From contig VUYV01000044.1 in the NCBI GenBank assembly GCA_008711295.1, forward strand, positions 1,423,713 through 1,487,712: 64,000 bases of DNA, read 5' to 3'. Shown one piece after another: positions 23,414 through 35,825 of the stretch. Under the pieces are notes generated by a model that saw only the letters and a program-made list of their open reading frames with translations, did not search any database and had not been told where the DNA came from. Each line of letters starts with the position of its first letter. The first letter of the stretch is position 1. The stretch comes from Anarhynchus alexandrinus (taxonomy: Eukaryota; Chordata; Aves; Charadriiformes; Charadriidae). The translations under genes were made by a program, and so were the position numbers.

Positions 23414-25329
23414 GGATATTTTACCTGTAGGTTCCTGTCAACACAGTGTGGCTGATTACCTTTAAGACTGAAAGAATGTAAACATTTACCAAATCACCAC
23501 CTCAGTTCTTAGACTCAGGGTTGCATTCAAGGTAACACAAAAGACATTTCCTACAATGTTGCTGGGTCTTGCTTGGCCATAAACATCTTCCCTCTGCTGA
23601 AACTTTTAGACTTAATTATCTGTTACTACCAATAGACCACAGTGAGGGTCTGTTTGTTTTTTCCTTGAAAGTTTTTCCCTCTCTCTAAGATGCAGCTGTT
23701 TTGACTTTGGGAGGCAGTGTGCCTGACGCACATCAAGACATGTCAGCAAAAAGGACTGCAAAGAATGACAAAAGGACATTCATGCTGCTGGAGCTGAGGC
23801 ATGTCAGAACTATGAGCTAGGGTTATGGACAAGTTCAATAGATTCCATACGCAGGGAAGGAAAATGGAAATTGCCAGACAGTGCCTGGGACACATTAGCC
23901 TGTTTGCTGTATTTCGTTTGGTTAAAAACAGACAAAACCATGCTGAAACTTTTCACCTAGGCCAGGCTTCCCCTTCCCTCAGCTCTGCACAACTTTGGCT
24001 TTAATAGGCAAACCAATAAAAAGCTCCAAGCCAGACACAAATGGACAGCGATCCAAATATCAACCTTCAAAGCATAATTCTAGTCAGGACCTACTTGCAT
24101 TTGCACTGAACATAGCCACAACATCTATGATCCAGTGGAAGGATCCACTGTTTTAGCAACTATGGGCTAAAGGGCACTTCTGAACCGAGTAGGGAATTTT
24201 ACCTTCCACAGGCATCAGGAAAGAGAGTTGCAAATACCCACAGGTGAGACTGAAGGGAAGCCAGAGAAGACCAAATCTGCTGTGATAAACTACATGACCC
24301 ACGCACAGAAGGGTAGAGGGCTTTCCTCTCTGTTCTTGCTAGTGGTTTCTAACTCGCCTCCCACACAAAGCAGTGAGCCCTGGGGAGTGCTGTGAAAAAA
24401 GAAGAAAGGAACTTTTCTTACTCACCTGAGACAGAGAGGGGAAGCGGGTCATTTCTTTGTATTTATGGTACAAAGCAGCTTTGTTACAGCTTGATAATAA
24501 AAGGCTTTTAAAAGCTGAACTATTCCTGAGTAATGCCCATGTCAGCTGATGCACACTCAGCTTTTTCTTTTTTCCTTTTGCCTGTTGGGATTGGCAGCAG
24601 CTTACAGCCTGATAAGAAGCAATGTCACTGAACCAAACTTAGAGCTTACGGAATGCCTTTGCCTCTGGTATTTTGGTTGCAAGACAGTGAACATGTCTCT
24701 CTGTCTGACTTCCAGCACTAAAAGGGGCATATCTCTGTTTCTGCTTAGCCACGGCTCTCTGTCACTTATCAGCCATTCACACTTTACGGGACAGGCACCA
24801 ATAAAAAAAGAGATCAACTAATGAGGCACACAGACCCTACATTCACTTTTGGCCCTGGATTCTCAACCTGCTTTTGAACAAATTTCAGGGACTATAACCA
24901 TGTTGCTTCTCTTATATTGCTAAACAGAAAGGAGATCCTGGCTAGACTCCAGCTAGATATGGAGAGCTTGGAGCAGGTTATGTGGACTAAGAAGTCTGAG
25001 GAACAGATTTCAGTGTTAAAGGGACAGGACATATGTACCAGTGGTCGAAGAGGCATTTTATAAGAACCAGCCAGTCCACCTTGCCAATAATCTGGCCAGG
25101 AACTGCTGCAATGTTAACGTACTGCCCAGCACCTTGGCAACAGTCTGAGATGAAGTGTCTGGCATGATGACTAATGGCAGGAGGATTGACAGGAATAGCT
25201 GTTGCCCTCCCACTTCAGTGTTGGGTTTGATATCTGAGCATTAATAACCAGGCATCTGATTTATATGAGGTAGCACATCATATTAAAGTCACTCATTCTC
25301 AAAAGATAAGCTAGGCAGAGACTTTTCCT

Positions 25330-25580
25330 TACTTTAATAACATTTCTGTTTGGAGACAACAAATCCAATTGGAATGATTAATTAATCTACACAATTAGCA
25401 GCTCCACTGGTGACTAATAGTTACCTGCATATTAGTTCCAGTATGGTGGGTCTAATAATAGAAAGCTGGTAAACAGAAGTGCAAATCACATTAGCTGTTA
25501 CAGGCTAGTCAATAAAAAAGCAGAGTCTGTGTTAATTTAAAAAACAGCTTTTCTGTGATGCTTGTCTGAAAAGATCATTT
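25330..25580. other. Possible conserved noncoding stretch
   Basis: The sequence is rich in homeodomain-type cores, with gattaattaatc near 25,376, caattagcag near 25,394, several ATTA/TAAT motifs and CACATTAGC. It is free of simple repeats. Such composition is common in vertebrate conserved noncoding elements. I cannot test conservation here, so this is a weak call. Confidence 0.2.
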
Positions 25581-25591
25581 AATGTGAGCGT

Positions 25592-25693
25592 GAGAAAGGG
25601 AGAAAAGGAGAGTGAAAAATAAAAAAAAAAGAGAAAGGCAGAGAAGCAGGGAGAGAGTAGAAAGGGTGAAAAACACGAAAGGGAGAGAGGCAG
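25592..25693 (+). repeat. Polypurine tract (~100 bp)
   Basis: The stretch is almost entirely A and G (gagaaagg/gagag type units) with few interruptions, including A-rich runs near 25,619-25,630. Low-complexity GA-rich DNA of this kind can form triplex structures in vitro. Confidence 0.9.
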
Positions 25694-26239
25694 TCAACTT
25701 TGTAGACAGTTTGTCAAATCTCCTACAGCCTCTGATTTGTCTTGATATGTGTGATCAGCAGTCTCTCCAGTAATAACAGAACAAGACAATTAAAAGATAT
25801 TTTGGTCCTAGAAATTTAGTAGTCTACTTTCCAAAATACAATCCCCCCCAAAATATCAAAACTTAGTGGATACAGAACTATTTGTTCCCCAGTTTTCAAT
25901 ACCTTCTCATGTGGCAAACAATCTTTTGCAGCACAGTCATTCAAATTAAAAAGCATGATAAACACAAGCTATTAAACAGCAGCTCACAGAGCTAATGTTG
26001 CATGCCCTGTTCACATGACAACACTACTTTCCTTCCAAACTGCTTCTGACTTGGAAAAAGCAGCCCTTTTCCCAGAGATGTTGTTCAGACATTCAGGTCA
26101 GTGTTTTCCAAACTTCTCAAGTGAAGTTTTTGTGCTACCAATTCTACTAGGCTCATCTGTACCACCACCATCCCTATAATCACCTGGTGACACAGACTCT
26201 AAGACCAATTACACAAGTAGTATGCAACTCTAGGAAACA

Positions 26240-26340
26240 TAGCTACAGGGAATGGTATGATCTTTTATTAGACCAACTGATTTATCTGGAAAATCAGACA
26301 CTTTTTTGGGCCAGGATATGACAGGTGATGAAAAAAGAGG
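26240..26340 (+). mobile_element. Possible degenerate ancient interspersed repeat
   Basis: The motif tgatcttttattagaccaac (26,259-26,278), followed about 40 bp later by a ttttttgggccagga...acaggtgatg pattern, resembles an old reptile/bird interspersed repeat that carries a 'ttttattggaccaac' block followed by a 'ctttcgggc...caggt' block. The match is from memory and the copy is badly eroded. I do not name the family. Confidence 0.35.
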
Positions 26341-29300
26341 AGGTAGGGGCAGGTGAATATTATAAAACTTGCCATGTCCGCATCTTATTTATATTCCAGA
26401 ACATATTGTTATTTAAGAAGAAGTAGTTGAAGGGGTAAAGGCTTTTCTGGCCACCTAAAAAGTTACTAAGGCAAATGCTTTCTTTGGCTGCTCCAACTTC
26501 TTCATACTACACAACTCATATATAAACTCAAGGGGTCTAGTCTATGACATTTTTCATGAGGAACTTTCAGGGACCCCTCAGTATAACCCTCTTCATCTGC
26601 AGCAGTTTCAATCTCTGCAAAACTCACTGAACTCACTATCCTCCAGGGATATATGAAAGAATAGGGGTCAGCTTTCTTGGGAGCTCTTGAAAACCATTCC
26701 TGGGACTTGAGGACTCTGAAAATCATTCCTAGGACACAGCAGGATGATCATGATCACCTCTCCACCAAAATCAAAAGCAGAACTCTCTACTGTGGCATGC
26801 TGTTGGTTTCCTACACTTAGAAACTATCAGGGATTCAGGGAAGGACAGCAGGTTTATGATACACACTATACTGAAACAACAATCACACATTAGATCAGTA
26901 AGACACTGTTGAAGAGCTAGCAAGAGATGAAGAGGCAACAAAAGTAGACTCTGCTCCCTTCTATTTGCTTGTTGTATGCTGGTCAGGACTGATATAAGGT
27001 TAAAAATGTCACAAAAAATAGAGATAAAAAGACAGCAGATAACACGACATCTTTCCTTCTTATTCCCACAGATGCTACATTTGCTGTCTTGCCATTCGTA
27101 GTGTTCTTTCTGTGCTCACACTGGGCCGGGTCTCTGAGCAACCCAAGCTGCACAGTGGACTACTGTTTGCTCAACAGAAGAGGGGAGAAGGACTGGTAGA
27201 GCCCATGGGTCCAGAACAAAAACAGGTCATGGCACAACATAAGGAAAAAATGTGAAACCAGACTGATAAATTTTCATTCTTCTGATAAAGGTCCATGAAG
27301 GTCTAATCTTCTATGCGTATGTGCTAATCATTAGGAAAACAGCCCACAGAGGATTTGGTTTTGTTTAAAATTCTGCTGCTGCATCAACATAATGTTTATT
27401 TGTGCACTGTGACTTGTTGCCCTAGAGGTCTGCCGCTTCCAAACTCAGCAGGCCATGTCTGATGCTCCTCATGTCATGCATAAACACAGTTTATAGTTTG
27501 TCTTACGGTACAAATGTCTTGCAGGATTCAAGCAAATCTATGACAAATTAGAATGAGCAGAGTGAAATGCTTCCTTTGTGCATCACATCATGTCAGGCAA
27601 GCTCCTTCCAATAAATACTAGGACAAACACATTACAAATCTAGAATGCAATTTAGGTATAGAAGTTAATTTCAGTAAATAAGTAATTTTTAATGGCCCCT
27701 TTTTCATGAAGGTGTTTTGTTCTTCAGTTCACTATCCTTACAGTCTATTGTTGCAATGAAACCCCACTGCTTTGAGTGTCTTTGCTGCACCTCTGAACCA
27801 CAAAAGCTTCAAGGAAAGGAATCTGCTAATTGTGAGTTGTTCTCACACGGAAGATGAAACAACTGAGATTTCTCTCAAATGCTTTTCAAATTCCCCCTGT
27901 TGAACTTTGACTTGTAGCTTTAACTTTGTTAGGGAAAATTAGTGTTTACCACCTTCTATGTAGCATAAGTAACTCGTGGCAAATACTAGGGATGAGGCAG
28001 TGATAGTTTGTTCATGCCCATTCTCAAAATTCACATCTAAGGCAGATGCTTCCTCAAATATTCAGAAATAGCAAGAGATTTCTGATTAAACAGCAAGGCA
28101 GGCAAACTGTACATAACTTTGAGGGAAACGAAAGGGAGAACAGAAACAGACAAACAATGATGAGGCAACTGGCTACCATATCCAGAAGGAGCAATATCTG
28201 AAACCACAATCCTGTGAAACCCATTCTCTGAATGGTGACTGGAATTTCATATTTCCCTTAAGAGACAAATGAGACAATTTTGTTAAGCTCATCAATGATC
28301 AGGACTGATTCAGAACAATGTCGGGATCTAGATAAGCCTAGTATTTTCAGTGTTAAAATGAATAAATTGCTTTACACTTGTGCAACCATTTTTTTAAAGC
28401 TTCCTCCAAGTGCAGACATTTTGACTCCAAGAAAACATGCTCACAGTGACAAATGAAGAGGTGACATGGACAATGAATTTCATCATTTGACCATCACTAG
28501 CGTCTTCACCTTACAACTACAGCATAGGGGCTATGCATTAATCTGTCTCTGACAATACAGAGTAAAACTTGTCATAAAGATTTGAACAATAACTTGCAAG
28601 TGTAATTTTAATATTTTTTTTTCCATCACTTGAATAAGTGTTGCCACTAAATGTGGCTGTTAGATAAGCCTTTGCCTCCACTGCAGTACAAGCGAGATAC
28701 CAAAATACTCCATTGTCTTTAGCAAAGCAGCTTGAAAGTCCTGTGGGAACACGGCTCTACTGAAATAGTCTGACAATTTAAAATGAATGTTTGCTGAAGT
28801 TTGTGTTTTAAGAGCAGGTGCATCCTTGCTCATGTTACTCAATTGTTAGCTTTGAACCTTGTCATCCTGATCATGCTCTTTTGCTTTCTATCAGATATGC
28901 AGTTTATAAGCTAAAGCCCTGCACAAATGACAGGAAACATAAATATCCTGCATCCTACATGTGAACTGCCATTCTCACCTGGACTGAAGTCTGAAAGACA
29001 ATGAAATAAATAATCTCAAAATAAGGTAACAGTGACTGCACAGGGCTATTTATACAAAATAAATCCCATCAGAACTTTTTTTTTCCCTTCATAACAACTA
29101 AGTGTGCATTTCTACAGAAAACTAAGTCCCTTTAAGCATGTTGTAAATACCTGAATGCAGATCTTTCACTGAATGCTACCACAGCTTTGGGTTACCAACC
29201 AATTGGGAATCAAGTCACTTCAATGGGAGGTGAACCTACCTAAAGTGGTCTGCAGTACTATGCACTGTTAACCAAGAACTACTGACTTCCATCCTAGAGA

Positions 29301-29504
29301 CAGCTGGATTTTAAAGACAGATGAGGTCATGTAAATTCAGACAATTGGTTTTCAAACATCTTACCTTCCTGGACAAAAGCCAGCATATACATGTAAAATA
29401 CTGGGTCTGATTCATGTTTTTCAGTTGTGAAATTTCAGTTAGAATATTGGAAATGAGAAGCAACTCCTTTGACATCACTGGCATTACACATGTAAAACAG
29501 AGCA

Positions 29505-29545
29505 AGACTGAAGCAACTCCTGGAGAGACTGAAGCAACTCCTGGA
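29505..29545 (+). repeat. 21-bp-period tandem pair next to CR1
   Basis: The 20-bp unit agactgaagcaactcctgga occurs at 29,505-29,524 and again at 29,526-29,545. It ends a few bases before recognisable CR1 sequence begins at about 29,551. It may be a local slippage product or may have arisen with the CR1 insertion. Confidence 0.9.
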
Positions 29546-29550
29546 AGCAA

Positions 29551-29926
29551 AGCCTGGAGAAGAGGAGGCTGAGAGGAGACCTTATCACTCTCTACAACTA
29601 CCTGAAAGGAGGTTGTAGAGAGGTGGGGGCTGACCTCTTCTCCCTGGTGACAAGTGATAGGACAAGAGGAAATGGGTTCAAGTTATGCCAGGGGAGGTTC
29701 AGATTGGATATTAGGAAATTTTTTTTTCACTGAAAGGGTTATTAAACATTGGAATAGGCTGCCCAGGGAGGTGGTGGATTCGCCATCCCTGGAGGTGTTT
29801 AAAAAAAGGGTAGATGTGGTACTTGACATGGTTTAGAAGTGGTTTTGTCAGGGTAGGTTAATGGTTGGACTTGATGATCTTAAAGGTCCCTTCCAACCTC
29901 TGCGGTTCTATGATTCTATGATTCTA
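29551..29926 (+). mobile_element. CR1 LINE, 5'-truncated 3' end
   Basis: About 376 bp matching the 3' end of avian CR1 non-LTR retrotransposons. Familiar blocks follow one another: agcctggagaagaggaggct, gacaagaggaaatgggttca, tgcccagggaggtggtgga, and the 3' terminus with two copies of the ATTCTATG-type octamer (about 29,908-29,926). A 61-codon open frame (29,654-29,836) preserves the C-terminal end of the CR1 reverse transcriptase protein ([18 protein letters not shown]...). The element lacks a poly(A) tail and most of its 5' part, as is normal for CR1. It is oriented opposite to PREX1. The T-run at about 29,718-29,728 looks like a local expansion. Confidence 0.97.
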
Positions 29927-30442
29927 ACTCTACTACTTTTAAATAGTATATTACTGTACCTCTTACATTGTAAACTGGCAATCCTGAATTCACTTATTGC
30001 TCAATTACTGGCTGCTATATTAAGATTTCTGTAAAAACACATTTTTAATTATCAGTGTCTGGTGAAGGAAGAAAGAACTTAAGCATCAGATGAGTGTATT
30101 ATACTGTCATTCCTGCATAGAGTATTTCACCTATGAAGAATATTTTTCTCTAGATCCTCTTAAAACAATAAAGAGCCACAGCTGTGGGAGAGCAACTCTG
30201 CAAAAAGTAGCTCAGATCTACAGCCAAATTAATTTATCAGCAAACAGCTGAACGGGGACTTGCCTGGTAGGCAGAGGTGTTTAGCAAGAGGAAATAGCAT
30301 CAGAAATATCTTTTATTGCCCTAATTTCAGGCTTCCTGTATATCAAATTGGCTTTAAAGCCTCAAAGCTTATTGGTACACATTTATTTTTTGATCTATCC
30401 CCTGAAGAGGAACTAAACTATTAGCTAACCAAGATGATTTAC

Positions 30443-30460
30443 AAAAAAAAAAAAAAAAAA
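30443..30460 (+). repeat. Poly(A) run, 18 bp
   Basis: A18 followed by gcagcagcc, in intron 1. The upstream sequence shows no recognisable retrocopy or SINE body. Confidence 0.95.
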
Positions 30461-33400
30461 GCAGCAGCCATGTACATTACAGAATATCAAACACATTCGC
30501 TGCAAACAGTTTGGGCAGTCTGAGCTGTAAGCTTGCATCACTGCCTACTGCTAAGCAGAAGGTCAAAGGTCAAACAGACTCTACTGTACAGTTTTTAAAA
30601 TGACTCTTTTTTCCAAAGGTTACAGCCCTTCCATAATCTTATGTTAGACATGAAATAAGGTGAACTACTTACGCTGATCACCTATGCTCTATGATACTCA
30701 TTTCGCTATTTTTGAAAGCAAATACGAAGATGTCTGTCTTCAGAACTATTACCTCCATATCCCTGGGGACAACATGTTTCTCGCTTATATGCCCCAACAC
30801 CCCTCCCCCCCAACTTCCTTCCTTTAAGAACATTTTTTTCACCCCAGTGCTGTCATTTAGAATAACAATCATTTTGCACACACAAAAGCATGGATGTTGC
30901 AGCATGAATCAAGTCTGCCCACAGAAGACTACGTGACCATCTGCAAAAAAAGTAGACTCCATCTAAGATGAAACTGAAAGACCATCAGAAAAATAATGCA
31001 GCTTCAGTTGCAAAATCCAGATGTATCACAGGGGAGAGATCTTTTTATCTGAAGCATACTTTCAACAGGTATTTTTCATAATTGTATAGATATATAAGCA
31101 ATAAATACATCTATACATATTACAAAACCTCCACTGATACTGACAATTTAATAAACATTAACTAAGCATCGATCATGGCAGTTTGAAACCTCTTCCCCAC
31201 TTCTTAGTCTGACATATGGTGATCCCTGATAAATAACAAATGAAATATGAGGAAGCATTCAGAAACTCAGCTGTTTAAAATTATATAAGTGTATGTATGA
31301 ATAAAGTGCTTGAATAAATAAACTGGATTATTTCTTTACATACTACATAAGGGAAATAGCCACTGCTTATGTAAGCTATATGCCTGAGATATTTCCCAAA
31401 ATCAAACTGATTTGTCCTTAACCAATCCTGCATTTTAAGGCTCATGCAGTTGTGACCAGGCTTGGCTAATTTATCTTACATCTGTCTTGCCATTGAGTGT
31501 TAGACTGTCTATAATATCAAATTTGATGAAAAACAGTTGCAAAATACTGGCATTGCATAGCACTGGGATTTTCAGTGGTGCTTGAGGGAGTCAGACATTC
31601 CAATTGCTTTTTACTTATTTTGACTTTCTTGACATGGGTGCACCACAAAATGGTTTCTGTCAACAAATCACTGTGGCTAGGATTCACCTCATCTAATTGT
31701 ACCCAACTACAAGCTGAAGCCTACCCTAAGTTAGTGGCAGAGGTTCCCTCTACAACAGAAAGCAATCGGCAGGCAACTTCAAGAGCATGAGTCACTGCAC
31801 TCTAGGAGTGATGTTTAAGAAGAAAGGCTGAAGTACCCTCTAGAAATGCCCTCTTTCCATCAAGAGAGAGCCTGGGTGACAAGTCTAGACCAGACCACCC
31901 TCCTTGCCTGTACCAGTTTCACAGCATCTGCAAATACAAAGTTCCAGGGCAATGAGTGTTACCGAATCATTTCTAAAAGTGAACCAGTGACCGTGTCTCT
32001 CAGCGTGGATGCTACAAACATGGGGGCATTGCAAGTTGACACATGCAAAATTAATGTGCACAGACATTCTCAGCATGGTAGTATTCTGGGACTCATCACA
32101 AGTGAACTGATCTAGCAACACTTCCCAGAAAAAGTAATTTACAAAGAAAGCTCCAAAAGGATCCCAGGCTATATCTCCATTTCCAGGGTACTAATGTTTA
32201 TACCAGAATTCTGCAACAACAAAAAAGGTCAGACCAAATTCATTCATGCATTAACTGATGAAGGAAGGTGAAATCAAAGGGAAGTGAAAGTGAAATACTT
32301 CGCAGTGTTTCTCACTCCTAAGAGACATCCCTTTCTTAAGGAAGGTTTGTTTTCATTTGAATTACAAAAAACTTTTTGTGAAGTGAAAGCCAGGCTGGTG
32401 CTGCAGAGGGGCCCATTGTCTCTTTTCTACCATTGCCCTGACCTCTGCTATCCCCTTTTCCCCTTAGTCACTAATATTTGCATCCTCAGACAGGTCTGAA
32501 GATCCCAATTCATTTCAGGGCCCAACAAAAGCTAAATTTTTCATGTTTCAAATCCTTCAGGACTCATTTCTACTAATTTCTTTGTATCTCCTGTACTCAG
32601 TCTCTCTTGATTCCTCTTTTTAATATCAACAGAAAATGCGTTTGTTTGGATTTTCAAAGGAGCTTAAGGAAGTTATATACCTAATTCTCTCAAGCCTTTG
32701 GAATAGTCTCCTTTTGATTGGCCTTTTCATGTCTTTCTCCCTGTTCTGCAATCATGAGATGATTTTGACCACCTTACTGCACTGTGGAACTCTTAAAAAT
32801 GTCTTCAGGATATAGTTTGTTTGAATAGTGTGTTTTACTTCATTCCTCTTTTATGTAGAGGAATAAATCCTGACAAGTCTGTGTCTGCTTAGCCCTTATG
32901 TTACTTTAACAAAAGTTTGCTTCAGGAGTAAGGGCCAGTAAACAACAGATACATACTTTAGGATTTGACTCATATTACTTACATTCACTATATCCATAAC
33001 GGAGAGAAGCCTGCAGACTGCAACCAGTTCTAGATTAGTGATGTCTCCAACTACTAAGATCAGTACCAGGGAATGTTTAATCAGGTTTCAGGCTCTACAC
33101 AGCTACTGCTTTTTCAAGAGGGAGGTAGAAGCCTCAGAGTGACTACAAATATCATGTGGTCCCCACAAATAGTAAAGTCCAGATGTTGAATGTAATTGTA
33201 GCAAAAACTGTAATTTCTTCAATTAATATTTCAAGAACTTTGATATCAGAAAGATTATTCTCTCCCTTTTCTACTCTTTCTTTTTCCAGTGATGACGTAT
33301 TAATACATTAAACACTAAATAGACAAGACAGAAAAACTTGGAATTTTTCCATGGAATTTTTTCCAGTCAGATGCAACATAGGCTAGGACTTCACCGGTGT

Positions 33401-34739
33401 TATCCCTCAGCAGGTAAGGATCCTAAAGATAGATAAAAGCTTAAAAAATGTTGCATCTTGTCTTGCATATTCAGTTTCTGAATATGTGTTATGAGCTGAT
33501 CATTTCTGAGCCACAAAGTTAACAATTTTACTTGAGGTGAATGGTCAGGCAAACAGAACTGCCAGAATGTGCAGGGGTGTAAATACACATAAACTTTACT
33601 GATCACCTGTCAACTTGGCCCTTAGTCTTCCAACTGAGTTTATGTGGTGATATCGAATAATATCGATTTCCAAGCTTAGATTGAATCACTGAGCGAACTG
33701 AGGCAGACCAGTTCAGCTTACTGCCATCAGGTTCACTGACACTTGTTCTAAATTACGTTGTGAATCTACACTGGACTCAAGTGCCATGATCTTGGGTGAC
33801 CCACAAACTTGATCTATGCTGCAAACACGTAACAAAATCCCAGGATCCTATTTCACTAGGAACATTTTGTCTATGCCCAGCCGATATGTTCTTAGAGTGT
33901 CACAAGCCAGTTTAGCACCAGACATTGGATCTAAATATTGAGATTTCTTCTATGGGTATCTTTTCAGAGACATGTCTGTCTGACCTCAATTCATGGGTAT
34001 ATAAGGGGCTAACACCCTGAACGAACAGTATTCCATGCACTGACTTACACGTGCTGGGTTTCTATCAGGTTGTGTATCAAATCAAACTCTCAAATGCACA
34101 TTAATGCATGTTAATTTGTGCTTGATTCTTAAGTTTAAAAGGACCCGAGTGCAACCTGACTGAACAGAACTGTTCCTTCTCAACTCATAAAATTCAGAGC
34201 TACAAAAGAACCAATCAAAATGTCAAAACTAGACATTTCACCTTAGAGAGGTCCTCAGAAGTATTTGCATCAGGTCTGTATATGCACTCACAGGTTTCCT
34301 ATTAATCAGTGTTCATAGCTGAAGTAAAATGGGAAGCATTGAAATCTGTAGGTGCCTTATCCAGAAAACTAGTATTGGAATTGGCAGCAACTGCTAGAAA
34401 TCCCAGTGAAACTGTCCTGATTTCAGGCATATTGGCCACCAGATTTTAGGCAGCAAGTAGTCCTAACTGCATTTGAGAATCAAGGGACTGAAATTCCAAA
34501 GTTGTTTCTAGTTTAGGAGACTATCCTGGTATCTGCCTGTGCAGCGACTGCAGTCAGCTCCTCTCAGGGTCCTTACGAGCAGCAGTGTCTGTATGAGCTC
34601 CCTGGCTGGGGCTGTAAATTCTTATGGAACTTCTCCTCCTTCGAAACCAGCAACTGGGGCTCTGGTGCAGCACATAAGTGTTAGCATTCCTGGCCTTTGG
34701 AGCTTGAAATTCCCTGCTGGGAGAAATCTGCTTAAGTGA

Positions 34740-35150
34740 CTGTGGTGTGACAATGGGGAATGCAGCTTTCCGTGAGGCAGCACAAACTCCACAAAAGGCC
34801 GTGATGTTCTGGGATTCTCACCGCCGGAGCCTAAGGAGAGCGGGTGTTTCTCTGTAGCCTGTGAAATGTTTCCAAGAACTTCAAATGCGTGTAAAAATAT
34901 GCGATTTGGTGAAAAGAAGTAGAATCCCAAAAGGGGAAGGGGGAGGAGGGGGAAAATAGAGGGAACTCCAACTGCCCCAAGCCTTTTCTGTTAAAGGCAG
35001 GATGGGCTGATGTTCACGGAATCGTCTCTCTCCCCCTCCTACTGGAGCACACTAGATAATGTGTGGTTCATGCAGCTTGGGCTGCTTTCAAGAAGCGAAC
35101 AGCATGTGAAGCTCTCCCTGCTATGAACTCCGCCACCTTATAAAACCAGC
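34740..35150. promoter_or_regulatory. Candidate CpG-enriched regulatory stretch with TATA-like box, intron 1
   Basis: Roughly ten CpG dinucleotides fall within about 400 bp of otherwise CpG-poor intron (for example caccgccggag near 34,820 and aactccgccacc near 35,130). A plus-strand TATAAAA lies at 35,139-35,145, and a G-rich tract (aggggaagggggaggagggg) lies near 34,932-34,951. This could be an alternative promoter or enhancer. There is no direct evidence of transcription. Confidence 0.25.
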
Positions 35151-35624
35151 AGTTAGGGTATGTTTATTTGTGAGCTAAAAAAATTAACCTTCTACAGGTA
35201 AATGGAAAGGAAAATGAATCTCAAGAAGAATGCTGATCTGAATTTTCATATTCCCCATGCAAAGGCTACAAGACAATGTGACACATCACCCCCCTGAAAT
35301 CAATGAAAGCAAAGTTTAGTCTCCAATTTATTGTCTTTATACAAACTGCCAGTCAGGCCACACTACATGTCTTCTGAGAAAAGAAAGTATCTGTTTACAG
35401 AGATATCAATTTCTATATTTTGACTACATAGTAAATATTTTTCTGTATTAAAATTTCATAATTCACTAAAGAACAATGCTGTAAATAAGAATGAAATGTC
35501 CATGGTCTCTGATCAGACCATCAACCTCTCTTTAAGTAAGCACAGGGAATAAGCTTGCAAAACTACCCAGCACTTAATGCACCTTTTCTATCCAAGCACT
35601 CAGGCTTTTTCACTCAACTCTGAT

Positions 35625-35655
35625 TAAAAAAACAAAAACAAAAACAAAAAACACC
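35625..35655 (+). repeat. (AAAAAC)n simple repeat
   Basis: A short run of A-blocks separated by single C residues (aaaaaacaaaaacaaaaac pattern), in intron 1. Confidence 0.85.
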
Positions 35656-35803
35656 AGAAATTTTGCCCGGTTTCAGCTACACCATGATTTCACCTCAGGA
35701 GAGGTATTTCCAGGCAACATGGCAGGAAATATTTCAACATTTGACTAAATCTAACCAGTCAAAAAAGCTGTTAATTTAAGAGTTGAGGTTTGGTTTTGGT
35801 TTG

Positions 35804-35825
35804 TTTTTTTTTTTTTTTTTTTTTT
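35804..35825 (+). repeat. Poly(T) run, 22 bp
   Basis: T22, equivalent to a poly(A) on the minus strand. The sequence to its right (35,826-36,150) has no recognised retroposon similarity. It reads open for about 110 codons on the plus strand without resembling a known protein. Confidence 0.95.

Noticed and set aside
30443..30460. A18 as the tail of a processed pseudogene
   Set aside because: The upstream sequence shows no gene-like body and no matching target-site duplications that I can see.
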